In this document: piece by piece, positions 33,885 to 43,128 of the stretch | How positions within the stretch are numbered: position 1 is the first letter of the stretch | Layout: each line of letters begins with the position of its first letter | Origin: RGDT01 sp964630925 | GTDB lineage: Bacteria; Planctomycetota; Planctomycetia; Gemmatales; Gemmataceae | Length of the DNA stretch: 64,000 nt | Assembly: GCA_964630925.1 (NCBI GenBank) | Contig: CAZVZK010000004.1 | Span: 1 to 64,000 of the forward strand | Direction: 5' to 3' | Notes under the pieces: generated by a model | Seen by the model: the letters and a program-made list of their open reading frames with translations, nothing else | Databases searched by the model: none | Told to the model about the DNA's origin: nothing | Position numbers and translations under genes: made by a program

Positions 33885-36800
33885 TCATCCCTCGCAAGCC
33901 GGCCAGCGGATGATGAAGCGGCTGCCCTTGCCCGGCTCGCTCTCGACGCGGATCGTCCCGTGGGACGACTCCACGATCTGATGCACCACCGCCAGGCCCA
34001 GCCCCGTCCCCGTCTCCTTGGTGGAGAAGAACGGCTCGAAGACGCGCGTCAGCACGGCCTGCGGCATCCCCTGCCCCGTGTCGCTCACCTCCAGCACGAC
34101 GGTCCCGCGGTCCAGCGCCGTCCGTACACGCAATTCACCGCCCTCGGGCATGGCGTCGCGCGCGTTCAGGCACAGGTTCATCAGCACCTGTTGAAGCTGT
34201 GTCTCGTCGCCGGAGATCGTCGGCCCCGCCTCCGCCAGGTCCGCCGCCACGCGCACCTCGGGGGGCAGCGACGCCCGCAGCAGCTCCAGCGTCCGGCGCG
34301 CCACGTCGTTGACGGCCACGCGCCGCGGCGCCGACACCCGGTTGCGGCTGAAGGCGAGGAGCTGCGACGCCAGCCCCGCCGCCTGCTCGCCGGCGTCGGC
34401 GATGCGCACGAGGTCGGCGTGGGCGGGGTGGGCCGGCGCGACCTGCCCGAGGGCGAGGTCGGTGAGGTTGAGCATCACCCCGAGCTGGTTGTTGAAGTCG
34501 TGGACGATGCCGCTCGCCAGGCGTCCGATCAGGTCGAGCCGCTGCGCCCGCAGCAGATCGCGTTCGAGCTGGCGCTCGCGTGTGGTGTCGAGGATGATCA
34601 CCAGCGCCCCGATCACCGCCTCGTCCTGCAGGCGCGGCTGGATGAGCATCAGGCCCGACTTCTCCACCCCGTCCTTGGCCCGGTACCGCAATTCGCAGCG
34701 GTCGGCCTGTCCGGCCCAGGCCGAGCGGTACATCTCCAACACGCGTGCGTGGTCGTCGGCGTGCAGCACGGCCAGCCAGGCCGACGGCTCCGACACCTCG
34801 GCGAGGGAGTACCCGGTGATGGCCAGGGTCGCCGGGTTGAAGTACGTCACCCGCAAGTCGCGGTTGACGAGGATCACCATGAGAGGGAGCGACTCCACCA
34901 GCCCGCGGAAGCGCTCCTCCGACGCGCGGATCGCGTCCCGCGCGTGGATCGTGGCGCTGATGTCCGCGAACGTCGTCACGACGCCCGACGGCCCCTTGGG
35001 CCCCATCAGCGGCACGGCATTCACCACCACCCAGCGTACCATCGACGCCGGGATGCGCCCGGAGTCCGTGGACGGCGTCGCATCCGCCGGCACGGCGCCC
35101 ATGACCACGTTGCGGACCGGGTGCCCCGTCCGCAGGGCCACACGAGACGGCAGGTCTTCGGGCGACACCGCCGACCCGTCCTCGCGCCGGAAGTCCCAGC
35201 CCAGCTCGTGGACGATCTTGCCACGCATCTTGTCGGCGGACACCCCGAAGAACGCGCTCGCCGCCGGGTTGCACGACATGATGCCCCCCTTGGCGTCGTG
35301 CAGCAGGAGCCCCTCCGCCATCGCCTCGATGGTCGCGTGCAGGCGGCCCTCCGTGTCGATGCGCGCGGCCTCGGCCTGATGCACCGCCGTGAGATCCTCC
35401 AGCACCCACACCGCCGCGTCCGGCGCGCCGCGCCCGGCCATCCGCACCGGCGCCGCCCACGTCACCAGCGGCACGCGCCGCCCGTCGGGGCGTTGGACGA
35501 CGATGTCGTCGCGCATCGTCGTGCGCCCGTGCCGCAGGGCCTGGTACACCGGCAAATCCTCGGCCGGGTACGGCGTGCCGTCGGCCCGGTGCAGCCGGTA
35601 CGTCTTCACGAGCTGATCCAGCCCCGTCGAGGCGTCCTCGCGCTGGCCGAGGAGCTGCCGCGCCCGCGCGTTCACCAGCGCGGGGGTGCCGTGAGGCCCT
35701 TGCACGAAGAACACGCCGGCAGGCAGGTTCGAAAGCAGGGCGTGGAACATCCCCGTCGTCCGCCGCAGGTCGTCGGCCAGGACGCGCTGCTCGGTGATGT
35801 CGCTGACCACGCCCTCCCAGCCGATCAGCTCGCCCTCGGCGTCTCGGTGCGGCGCCAGGGTGTCGCGCAGCCAGCGGACAATGCCGTCGCCGACCCGGTA
35901 CTCGCAGGTGACGGGCACGCTCTGCCGGCGCAGCTGCTCGAGTGCGGCGCGTACAAGCTCGCGGTCGTCGGGGTGGACCAGGGCCAGCCAGCGGGCGTGG
36001 TCGCCCAGCATCTCCTCCGGCGGCTTGCCCAGGAGGCGTGCGCTGGCCGCGCTGGCCAGCACCACGTCGGCCTCGCCGCCCTCGCGGAAGCGGGCGCTGT
36101 AGATCATCACCGGGATGTGCGCCACCACCTGCCGGTAGCCGGCCTCGTGCAGGCGCGCCAGCGACGACGCCGACGCGACGAGGAGGGCCGCGCACCCCTG
36201 GACCAGCAGGTGGGCCTGGAGCAGCAGCGACGGCCAGCCGGCCTCGGCGGGCGGCCAGAGCTGCATCGCCGCTAGCGGCACCGCGGCGGAGGCGGCGGCG
36301 ACGAGCGTCCCGCCACGCACCCCCTGGCGCGTCGCCGCCCAGACGATGAGCAGCACCTGCACGCCCCACAACTGCCAGCCGAGCATCTCGCGCCGCGCGT
36401 TCAGCACACTGATGATCAGGCACAGGGCGCCGGCCCCCAGGGCCAGCCCGGCCGTCTCGATCCAGTCGCCCCACCCCCCGCCGGGCCGGGCCGCCGCCAC
36501 CGCGCCACGCTCGCCGGACTGGGGGTCGCGCGGCTCGGGGCGGGCCAGCCCTCGGCGTGTGAGCGGGTCCGTCAACGTCACGAGCAGGGGGGGCGTGACC
36601 AGCGCCAGCGCCAGCGCGTGGTCGAGCCACAGCCGGGCCAGGAGCCACGCCGCGGACGCGCCGTCCGCCGCGAGGAGGAGCGCGGGCGGCAGCCGCGTGA
36701 CCGCGATGGCCAGGGCGGCCGCACCCGGCACGAGGAAGACGTACAGGATGGCCGACCGCGGCCCCTCGAGCCGGCGTGAGCCGCGGGCCAGGTGGCGGTA

Positions 36801-37193
36801 CAGGAGCCATGCGAGCAGCGGCTCGGCGACGAGCGAGACGCCCTCGGCGGCGGCCCACCCCAACGTCGCGGAGTCGCCGCGCAGCGCCTGCCGCGCCACG
36901 ACGAGCGCCGCCGCGAGGGCCAACGCCATGACGGCCCTTGTCCCCCACCACGCCACCAGCGCCAGCCCCAGCCCCGCCGCGGGCGTCCACGCCGGGACCG
37001 AAGCGCCCACGTACAGCAGCGGGTGCAAGAGCGCCAGGGCCACGCCCCCGACGGCCAGCGTCAGGGCCGTCGGCGTGCCGGCCGGCGGGGGCGCCGGCGC
37101 GGCGCCGAGCATGGCACGCAGGCCGGAGCCGTTGGCCTGGGGCCGCGCGGGGGCGGGGACTTCCGGCAGGTTGGAGTCGGACAGGGAGTGCAT
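33885..37193 (-). CDS. Membrane-bound multi-PAS sensor histidine kinase
   Basis: A 1102-residue kinase. Residues about 40-340 hold eight or more hydrophobic segments resembling a MASE1-type sensor. Four PAS domains follow (about 355-860; RWLALVHPDDREL, LLSNLPAGVFFVQG, TIEAMAEGLLLHDAKGG, LVESLPLMVILVNRD). The kinase core has the H-box ASGIVHDFNNQLG and an ATPase with NLCLNARDAMPEGG (N-box), DTGQGMP (G1) and TGTGLGLAVV (G2). ATG 37193 is chosen over a TTG five codons upstream. The partner may be the response regulator at 42202, but the adjacent activator lacks a receiver domain. Confidence 0.9.
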   Translation of the reverse strand: MHSLSDSNLPEVPAPARPQANGSGLRAMLGAAPAPPPAGTPTALTLAVGGVALALLHPLLYVGASVPAWTPAAGLGLALVAWWGTRAVMALALAAALVVARQALRGDSATLGWAAAEGVSLVAEPLLAWLLYRHLARGSRRLEGPRSAILYVFLVPGAAALAIAVTRLPPALLLAADGASAAWLLARLWLDHALALALVTPPLLVTLTDPLTRRGLARPEPRDPQSGERGAVAAARPGGGWGDWIETAGLALGAGALCLIISVLNARREMLGWQLWGVQVLLIVWAATRQGVRGGTLVAAASAAVPLAAMQLWPPAEAGWPSLLLQAHLLVQGCAALLVASASSLARLHEAGYRQVVAHIPVMIYSARFREGGEADVVLASAASARLLGKPPEEMLGDHARWLALVHPDDRELVRAALEQLRRQSVPVTCEYRVGDGIVRWLRDTLAPHRDAEGELIGWEGVVSDITEQRVLADDLRRTTGMFHALLSNLPAGVFFVQGPHGTPALVNARARQLLGQREDASTGLDQLVKTYRLHRADGTPYPAEDLPVYQALRHGRTTMRDDIVVQRPDGRRVPLVTWAAPVRMAGRGAPDAAVWVLEDLTAVHQAEAARIDTEGRLHATIEAMAEGLLLHDAKGGIMSCNPAASAFFGVSADKMRGKIVHELGWDFRREDGSAVSPEDLPSRVALRTGHPVRNVVMGAVPADATPSTDSGRIPASMVRWVVVNAVPLMGPKGPSGVVTTFADISATIHARDAIRASEERFRGLVESLPLMVILVNRDLRVTYFNPATLAITGYSLAEVSEPSAWLAVLHADDHARVLEMYRSAWAGQADRCELRYRAKDGVEKSGLMLIQPRLQDEAVIGALVIILDTTRERQLERDLLRAQRLDLIGRLASGIVHDFNNQLGVMLNLTDLALGQVAPAHPAHADLVRIADAGEQAAGLASQLLAFSRNRVSAPRRVAVNDVARRTLELLRASLPPEVRVAADLAEAGPTISGDETQLQQVLMNLCLNARDAMPEGGELRVRTALDRGTVVLEVSDTGQGMPQAVLTRVFEPFFSTKETGTGLGLAVVHQIVESSHGTIRVESEPGKGSRFIIRWPACEG

Positions 37194-37300
37194 GCCGCAC
37201 TTCGCCAAGGGCGACGGGGGTTGTCGGCCAGAATGAGTCTAAGGCATCATCGGGCCGCGCTCAAGCCGGCGAGGTGGAAAAAGGGGGAGGGGTGTGCGGA

Positions 37301-38351
<1,051 letters not shown>

Positions 38352-38365
<14 letters not shown>

Positions 38366-39278
38366 TCGGTAGACTCTTGCCTCGGGCCGCCAGCAGGGCG
38401 GCGAGCTGGCCGGCCGCCAGGCGCGGCTCGTCGAGCAGCAGCTCGTACATCTCCGTGCGTATGAACCCCTGCATGTCATCGCCGCCCCAACCCAGCTCGC
38501 GCATGTCGCGCTCGATGAGGAGGTGGGCGCGTTCGCTGATGCCGTCGAGCCGGCGCGTGACGTTCCCCTCGTGGATGCCGACCACCCGGGCGACCTCGCG
38601 CTGGCTCAGCTTGTAGCGGAGGCGCAGGCCGAGCAGGAGCATCTCGTCGTCGTTGAGGGTCGAGAGCCAGCCGCGGGCGCACTCGCGGAACAGGTCGTGC
38701 CAGCGGCTGTCGGAGCCCTCCGGGTCGTCGCGTGCTGCCGCCCCGATGTCGCCGTTCTCGGTGAGCTGCACCTCGCCCTTGCCGCGGCGCATCTCCGACA
38801 GGTGGCGGTTGTGGAACACGCGGATGAGCCACGGCACCAGGGGCCGCAGCCCGTCGTAGCGGGCGAGGATGGACTTCGTGCCCTCCCGCTGCCCGGCGAG
38901 GAGGAAGCCCCAGAAGTCGAGGACGGCCTCCTCCTGCTTCTCCTCGTCACGCGGGAAGAGCCGTGCCGCCCGCAGGCGGAGGGCGTCGATGAGGAGGGCG
39001 TCGGTGCGGCTGGCGCGCGACTGGAACAGGGCCTCCCACGCCGGCTGGAGGTTCTCCAGGCATGCGGACGCCAGGAACCAGTCGAGGGTGTACAGGGCCT
39101 CGAGGAACGGCGAGGGCCGTTCCTCCTGGGTGTAGAAGTCGTAAGCGCGGGCGAGGTGGTGGCGGAACCGCTCCAGCCCGAGCGGCACGCGCGGCAGCCG
39201 CAGCCGGCAGAAGTGGTACAGCAACGCGCCCTGGCTGCGGCTGGGTCCCTGCCCTGTCATCCGGCCCTCGCCCATCAC
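38352..39278 (-). CDS. Sigma-70 family RNA polymerase sigma factor-like protein
   Basis: A 308-residue protein. The middle has a region-2-like segment (LVPWLIRVFHNRHLSEMRRG) and the C-terminal half a region-4 helix-turn-helix (LNDDEMLLLGLRLRYKLS, then QREVARVVGIHEGNVTRRLD). It is longer than a simple ECF factor, with an extended N-terminus and a ~60-residue C-terminal tail. ATG overlaps the stop of the MCE-OmpA gene (ATGA). It is followed by a sigma-54 activator, which is an unusual pairing. Confidence 0.75.
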
Positions 39279-40360
39279 TGTTGCGGGACGAACACGATCA
39301 CCTCGACGCGGGCGGGCGGGATGGCCCCGCTCTCGGCCTGGGGCGGCCTCTGCGGGCCCATGCCCAGTGCCGTCACCTTGCGGGTGCCCGACAGCCAGCC
39401 CCAGCCGCCCAGCTTATGGGCGCGGTGCTTGTCCTTCAGGTACGCCGCCACCGCCTCGCTCTGCTGCCGCGACACGGCCATCGGCGTCGGGCCGTCGCCG
39501 GCCTTGGGGTCAGTGTACGCGACGACGACCACATCGGAACCGGGGTGGCGCAGCCCGGTCAGCCACGGCCCCAGCTCGTCCAGCGCCTCGCGCCCCTTGG
39601 CAGTCAGCACGGCCCGGCCCTGGTCGAACAGCTCCAGCTCGGCGAACACGCGGCGGTTGCGCTCGCTGTTGGCCCGGACGAGCAGCGCCGTCGGGTCCTC
39701 GACGTAGCCGCCGATGAACGGCACCTTCTTGAACGCATCGGCGTCGCGCTGGATGCTGGCGAGGGTGTCCTTGCCGCGTTCGGAGGTGGCGCGGCTCGAC
39801 TCCAGGAGCGCCACCAGGGCGTCGTAGGCGCGCGGGTCCGAGAGGAGCCTGCCGACCGTGCCGTCGCCCTTCTGCAGGCCCTTGAAGGCGTCGGTGATCT
39901 GGGACGCCAGCATGTCCGCCAGCTCCTTCTGCGGCTCGGTCGGCAGCATGGAGTCGGCGGGGATCAGGGGCAGGTCGGAGAACTTCTTGCCGGCGGCGAG
40001 GCGCGGGGCGCGGACGTCGATGGCCTTGTGCCCCAACATGCTCACGTCGCTGACGCGGACGGAGACGCCCTCGCGCAGCTCCTTGCGGAACTCGTTCTTG
40101 ATCTTGAGGCGGAGCACGACGGGCGGGTCGTCGTCGCCGCCGCGCTCGACGGCGACGACCTCGCCGGCGTGGACGCCGCGGACGAGGACGCGCGTGCCGA
40201 CCTCGACGCCGCGGACCTCCTCGAACCCCGCGCGCATCTCGAAGTGGCCGCCGCCGAGCCAGCCGCCGAGGGTGAACACGCCGAGGACGCCGAGGCCGAC
40301 GGCGGCGAGCAGGACGGCGGCCAGCAGGATCGCCTTCCATCGAGAGAGCGGACGGGTCAC
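39275..40360 (-). CDS. MCE (MlaD-like) and OmpA-like fusion protein
   Basis: A 361-residue protein with one N-terminal transmembrane helix (about 8-30), an MCE/MlaD domain (about 35-125; GFEEVRGVEVGTRVLVRGVH, VSVRVSDVSMLGHKAIDV), a helical linker and a C-terminal OmpA-like domain (about 240-361; ELELFDQGRAVLTAKGREAL, VVVVAYTDP, AVSRQQSEAVAAYL). MCE proteins carry lipids between membranes and OmpA-like domains bind peptidoglycan. A GTG at 40360 with GGGAGG 7 bases upstream is chosen over a GTG 14 codons earlier. The fusion would tether lipid transport to the cell wall. Confidence 0.8.
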   Translation of the reverse strand: MTRPLSRWKAILLAAVLLAAVGLGVLGVFTLGGWLGGGHFEMRAGFEEVRGVEVGTRVLVRGVHAGEVVAVERGGDDDPPVVLRLKIKNEFRKELREGVSVRVSDVSMLGHKAIDVRAPRLAAGKKFSDLPLIPADSMLPTEPQKELADMLASQITDAFKGLQKGDGTVGRLLSDPRAYDALVALLESSRATSERGKDTLASIQRDADAFKKVPFIGGYVEDPTALLVRANSERNRRVFAELELFDQGRAVLTAKGREALDELGPWLTGLRHPGSDVVVVAYTDPKAGDGPTPMAVSRQQSEAVAAYLKDKHRAHKLGGWGWLSGTRKVTALGMGPQRPPQAESGAIPPARVEVIVFVPQQ

Positions 40361-40466
40361 GGCGGGGCCTCCCGGATGCCGCCCGAGGGCGCGGGCGGGC
40401 ACCTGGATTATACAGCGGCGCGGGCGGAAATGCCCGCGTGATCGGGGAGGAATGGCTGCGAACGGC

Positions 40467-40496
40467 TTGACGGACGGCGCACGCCACCGCTAAGAT
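40467..40496 (+). promoter_or_regulatory. Sigma-70 type promoter for RNA candidate
   Basis: TTGACG at 40467-40472 and TAAGAT at 40491-40496 are separated by 18 bp. Both hexamers differ from consensus by one or two bases. No open reading frame follows within a usual leader distance, so the likely product is an RNA starting near 40503. Confidence 0.55.
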
Positions 40497-40502
40497 GAGA
40501 GA

Positions 40503-40718
40503 TGTTGGCAGGATGGCCATGTCCCTGATCGTCGGCCAGCCCGCGCGTCCGCCCGAATCCAGTCAAGCGCGGTGAAGCCGAGGCGAGACCCGTTCCGAGG
40601 TTCTGCGCGACAACCCCCGTATCGAGCCCGCGTCAACCCCTGGAGACAGGGGCGATGGTCCGGAAGTGGTGCAGTCGTCTCCAGCCCCCCGGAGACACAC
40701 CCACTTCCGGACTTTTTT
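40503..40718 (+). ncRNA. Candidate structured RNA, about 215 nt
   Basis: Delimited by the promoter above and the terminator below, with no supported ORF inside (the longest plausible peptide is about 20 residues from ATG 40513). The 3' half folds into a 6-bp hairpin with a GAGA (GNRA) tetraloop and then the terminator stem. I do not recognise an RNA family. It is not tmRNA or RNase P: the length and core motifs do not fit. GGTCCGGAAG resembles the SRP RNA core but is part of the terminator stem. Confidence 0.45.
40658..40718 (+). terminator. Strong intrinsic terminator
   Basis: A 12-bp perfect stem (GTCCGGAAGTGG / CCACTTCCGGAC) encloses a second 6-bp stem (GTCTCC / GGAGAC) and is followed by TTTTTT at 40713-40718 on the plus strand. 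This is one of the few T-run terminators in the window and has no plus-strand gene upstream, which supports a small RNA. Confidence 0.8.
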
Positions 40719-40744
40719 CGCGCGCCACCACGCCGCTGCCCTGA

Positions 40745-41167
40745 TTACCACCCGTCCTCCAGGCCGAGGCCGAGTGCCGCGAGTCTCTCGCGCAGCTCGC
40801 GGAGGGGCATCTCGGAGAATCCGTGCGTGGCCACCACCTCGGCCGTCCGTCCGTGCAGGTCCCCGAGGGTGGTGACGTGGAGGTGACGGACGACGCTCCG
40901 CGTCCGCAGGGACAGCTCCCCCAGTAACTCCAGCGGCTCGACGAGGCGCAGCCAATCCTCCGTGTAGCCGCGCCGCAGCTCGCGGAGACGCTGCTGCGCC
41001 CGCGTGTTGTCCGGCGTGCCCAGCGGCATCGAGGGCAGGGCCAGCTGCAGGCGCAGGAAGGCGGCCCGCGCGTCGCCCTGCTCCTCCAGCCAGTCGGCGT
41101 AGGCCGAGCGTGTCAGCACGTCGTGCGGGTCGTCCGCCACCGCCCGCAGCAGCGCCGCCTCGGTCAC
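40745..41167 (-). CDS. TIGR02996 protein with alpha-CTD-like tail, copy A
   Basis: A 140-residue protein. Residues 1-45 are the TIGR02996 module (DPHDVLTRSAYADWLEEQGD). Residues about 80-138 match the RNA polymerase alpha C-terminal domain (ELSLRTRSVVRHLHVTTLGD, then a region aligning with SLTEIKDVLASRGLSLG of the E. coli domain). The Arg of the DNA-contacting helix is kept but other contact residues are not, so DNA binding is doubtful. Its first ~79 codons are almost identical to copy B at 41633 through a 321-bp direct repeat; the tails differ. It follows hicA by 18 bp. Confidence 0.8.
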   Translation of the reverse strand: MTEAALLRAVADDPHDVLTRSAYADWLEEQGDARAAFLRLQLALPSMPLGTPDNTRAQQRLRELRRGYTEDWLRLVEPLELLGELSLRTRSVVRHLHVTTLGDLHGRTAEVVATHGFSEMPLRELRERLAALGLGLEDGW

Positions 41168-41251
41168 GCCGCCTCCTTCTGGGTCTCAAGGCTCCGGGAT
41201 GCCCAGGTCACGGCAGATCTTGCGGGCGAGGTAGTCGTTGATCTCGCGGTG
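40931..41251. repeat. 321-bp direct repeat, copy 1
   Basis: Matches 41831-42151 at 319 of 321 positions (differences at 40965 and 40976). It covers the 5' half of the TIGR02996 copy A gene and the last 66 bp of hicA. The offset between copies is exactly 900 bp. Confidence 0.95.
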
Positions 41252-41371
41252 CCTCGGGACGGCTGATGTCTGATCGTTCGCCGGGTTGACGTAGACGCTG
41301 TGATTGCCGCCTTCACGAAGCAGGCGGCAACCGTGTGCCTCCAGATGCCGGATGAGGTCGATCCGTTTCAT
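41186..41371 (-). CDS. hicA: HicA-family mRNA interferase toxin
   Basis: A 61-residue HicA/YcfA protein with a double-stranded-RNA-binding-like fold. The expected catalytic His lies in GGNHSVYVNP, and SAVPRHREINDYLARKI is the usual C-terminal half. HicA toxins cut mRNA and block translation until bound by HicB. The ATG overlaps the hicB stop by 4 bp (ATGA), so toxin and antitoxin are coupled. Its last 22 codons are inside the 321-bp direct repeat, and a second copy of just that end lies at 42086. Confidence 0.88.
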   Translation of the reverse strand: MKRIDLIRHLEAHGCRLLREGGNHSVYVNPANDQTSAVPRHREINDYLARKICRDLGIPEP

Positions 41372-41586
41372 GACGCGGCCGGCTCGAAGGCCTCGCGCCG
41401 AACGGGCTGGCCGGCCAGACGCTTCTGCGACAGCTCGCGGTTCGCCTCCAGCACCAGCGCGACGGCCTCACGGAGGTTCTCGCGGGCCTCATCCAGCGTG
41501 TCCCCCTGGGTGTTCGCGCCCGGCAGCTCTTCCACGAAGGCGATGTAGCCCTCGGGCACCTGCATGTAGACGGCGGTCAGCTTCAT
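41368..41586 (-). CDS. hicB: HicB-family antitoxin
   Basis: A 72-residue HicB protein with the family core (YIAFVEELPGANTQGDTLDE followed by ARENLREAVALVLEANRE). It should neutralise HicA by covering its active site. The usual C-terminal DNA-binding domain (HTH or ribbon-helix-helix) is absent, so autorepression by HicB alone is not expected. It precedes hicA, the less common gene order seen in several lineages. Confidence 0.88.
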   Translation of the reverse strand: MKLTAVYMQVPEGYIAFVEELPGANTQGDTLDEARENLREAVALVLEANRELSQKRLAGQPVRREAFEPAAS

Positions 41587-41632
41587 CGGCGTCCCTCCAG
41601 GCGTCCATTCTACACGCCCGCCTCACCGCACG

Positions 41633-42067
41633 CTACTCACCGCCGCGCCCGTCCACCAGGCTCAGGCCGAGGCCGGCGAGCTTCTCCGCCAATTCGCGCC
41701 GGCTCGTCTCCCCGAATGCCTTCCGCCAGAGAACCTCGCCCCAGGTCATCCCGTGCAGCTCGCTTAGCGTCGTCACGCCGCGGCCTTGAAGCGTTTTCCC
41801 CGCCCTGACCGACAATTCCCCCAACAGCGTCAGCGGCTCGACGAGGCGCAGCCAATCCTCCGTGCAGCCGCGCCGTAGCTCGCGGAGACGCTGCTGCGCC
41901 CGCGTGTTGTCCGGCGTGCCCAGCGGCATCGAGGGCAGGGCCAGCTGCAGGCGCAGGAAGGCGGCCCGCGCGTCGCCCTGCTCCTCCAGCCAGTCGGCGT
42001 AGGCCGAGCGTGTCAGCACGTCGTGCGGGTCGTCCGCCACCGCCCGCAGCAGCGCCGCCTCGGTCAC
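41633..42067 (-). CDS. TIGR02996 protein with alpha-CTD-like tail, copy B
   Basis: A 144-residue paralog of the gene at 40745. The TIGR02996 half is identical except for one residue (GCTED for GYTED). The alpha-CTD-like tail is diverged (ELSVRAGKTLQGRGVTTLSE ... RRELAEKLAGLGLSLVDG). A short remnant of hicA follows upstream, so copy B is derived from the same gene order as copy A. Function unknown. Confidence 0.8.
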   Translation of the reverse strand: MTEAALLRAVADDPHDVLTRSAYADWLEEQGDARAAFLRLQLALPSMPLGTPDNTRAQQRLRELRRGCTEDWLRLVEPLTLLGELSVRAGKTLQGRGVTTLSELHGMTWGEVLWRKAFGETSRRELAEKLAGLGLSLVDGRGGE

Positions 42068-42151
42068 GCCGCCTCCTTCTGGGTCTCAAGGCTCCGGGAT
42101 GCCCAGGTCACGGCAGATCTTGCGGGCGAGGTAGTCGTTGATCTCGCGGTG
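41831..42151. repeat. 321-bp direct repeat, copy 2
   Basis: Second copy, covering the 5' half of TIGR02996 copy B and a 66-bp 3' end of hicA. Identity stops sharply at 42151 and at 41831. Confidence 0.95.
42086..42151 (-). pseudogene. hicA 3'-end remnant
   Basis: Identical to the last 22 codons of hicA (REINDYLARKICRDLGIPEP and stop). The 5' part and catalytic His are missing, and unrelated sequence begins at 42152. It marks one edge of the duplicated block. Confidence 0.9.
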
Positions 42152-42201
42152 TTAGGCCCTCGAGCTGCCGGAGCTGCCGGAGGACTCGATCAGCCTGGCC
42201 G

Positions 42202-42876
42202 TCAGGGCGCCTCGCCGCGCATCATGTAGCCGTGGCCCCAGCGTGTCAGGATCAGGGGGCGCGGGTGGCCGCGGTCGATCTTGTCGCGCAGGTGGCGGAT
42301 GTAAACATCCACGACGTTGGACCCGGCGCCGTCGGGCCCGCCCCACAGGCCCTCGCGGATCATGTCTCGCGTCGCCACCTCGCCGGGGCGGGCCGCCAGG
42401 AACTCGAGCAGTGCGAATTCGCGCGGCGTCAGCTGGATGGTGTCGCCGCCCCGACGCACGCTGCGCGCCGCGCGGTCGATCTCCAGGTCATGGACGCGTA
42501 GGACGCCGGCCGGCCTCGCCCCCTCACGCCCGAGGCCTTCCATCAACTGGAAAAGCTCGTCCAGCTCGAACGGCTTGCCGAGGTGGCCGTCGGCCCCCGC
42601 CTCCAGGCACTCGCGTTTCTGCGCCGGCACGGCCTGCGCCGTCAGGACGAGCACCGGCGTCTCCAGGCCGCCCGCCCGCCAGCGCCGCAGCAGCGCAAGG
42701 CCGTCCACTCCAGGCAGCGTCAGGTCCAACAGGATGAGGTCGAATGCCCCCGCGCGGACCGCCGTGTCCGCCGAAGGCGCGTCCTCCGCCAGCGTCACCG
42801 CGTGCCCCTCGCCCTCAAGGGCGGTGGTCAACGCGCGCGAGAAGAGCCTGTAGTCCTCCACGAGAAGGACATGCAT
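42202..42876 (-). CDS. OmpR-family response regulator
   Basis: A 224-residue two-component regulator. The receiver (1-115) has the acidic pair E7/D8, phosphoacceptor Asp51 in LILLDLTLPG, Thr79 and Lys101 in GKPF. The C-terminal winged helix (about 128-220) has LTPREFALLEFLAARPGEVA and VDVYIRHLRDKID, as in OmpR/PhoB. No histidine kinase is adjacent; the nearest is at 33885. ATG 42876. Confidence 0.93.
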   Translation of the reverse strand: MHVLLVEDYRLFSRALTTALEGEGHAVTLAEDAPSADTAVRAGAFDLILLDLTLPGVDGLALLRRWRAGGLETPVLVLTAQAVPAQKRECLEAGADGHLGKPFELDELFQLMEGLGREGARPAGVLRVHDLEIDRAARSVRRGGDTIQLTPREFALLEFLAARPGEVATRDMIREGLWGGPDGAGSNVVDVYIRHLRDKIDRGHPRPLILTRWGHGYMMRGEAP

Positions 42877-43128
42877 ATTCGCCTCCGAGGCGGCAGCCCG
42901 TGAAGAAAGGGGTGAAGGATGGTGGGGTACGAGTCAGCCACGTTGCTGTGAAGACGAACAGGGCATCGAATCATAACGCGCTTATGCGTTCACGGGCAAG
43001 CGGGGTGTGAAGCGGCACGGCCCCTGATGAAAGCGAGGGCCCGTACAGGACGCACGAACGGCAGGGAGGGGTTCGATAGGAGGGGTCGTGCTTCATGGCT
43101 GCCGCCCCGAAAGTCATGAAGTGTGCGG

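Larger units (their letters stand above)
40361..40744. other. 384-bp gene-free region holding an RNA candidate
   Basis: No protein-coding gene is supported here. The first ~100 bp are the leader region of the minus-strand MCE gene. The plus strand then shows a promoter at 40467-40496, a probable transcript from about 40503, a small GAGA-loop hairpin at 40637-40652 and an intrinsic terminator at 40658-40718. Confidence 0.7.

Noticed and set aside
33570..36275. Long plus-strand open frame over the histidine kinase
   Set aside because: No domain is visible, it is Arg/His-rich, and it is opposite well-marked PAS and kinase motifs.
40657..40676. Resemblance to the SRP RNA core (GGTCCGGAAG)
   Set aside because: The conserved AGCAGCC-type asymmetric loop is missing and the bases form one side of the terminator stem.
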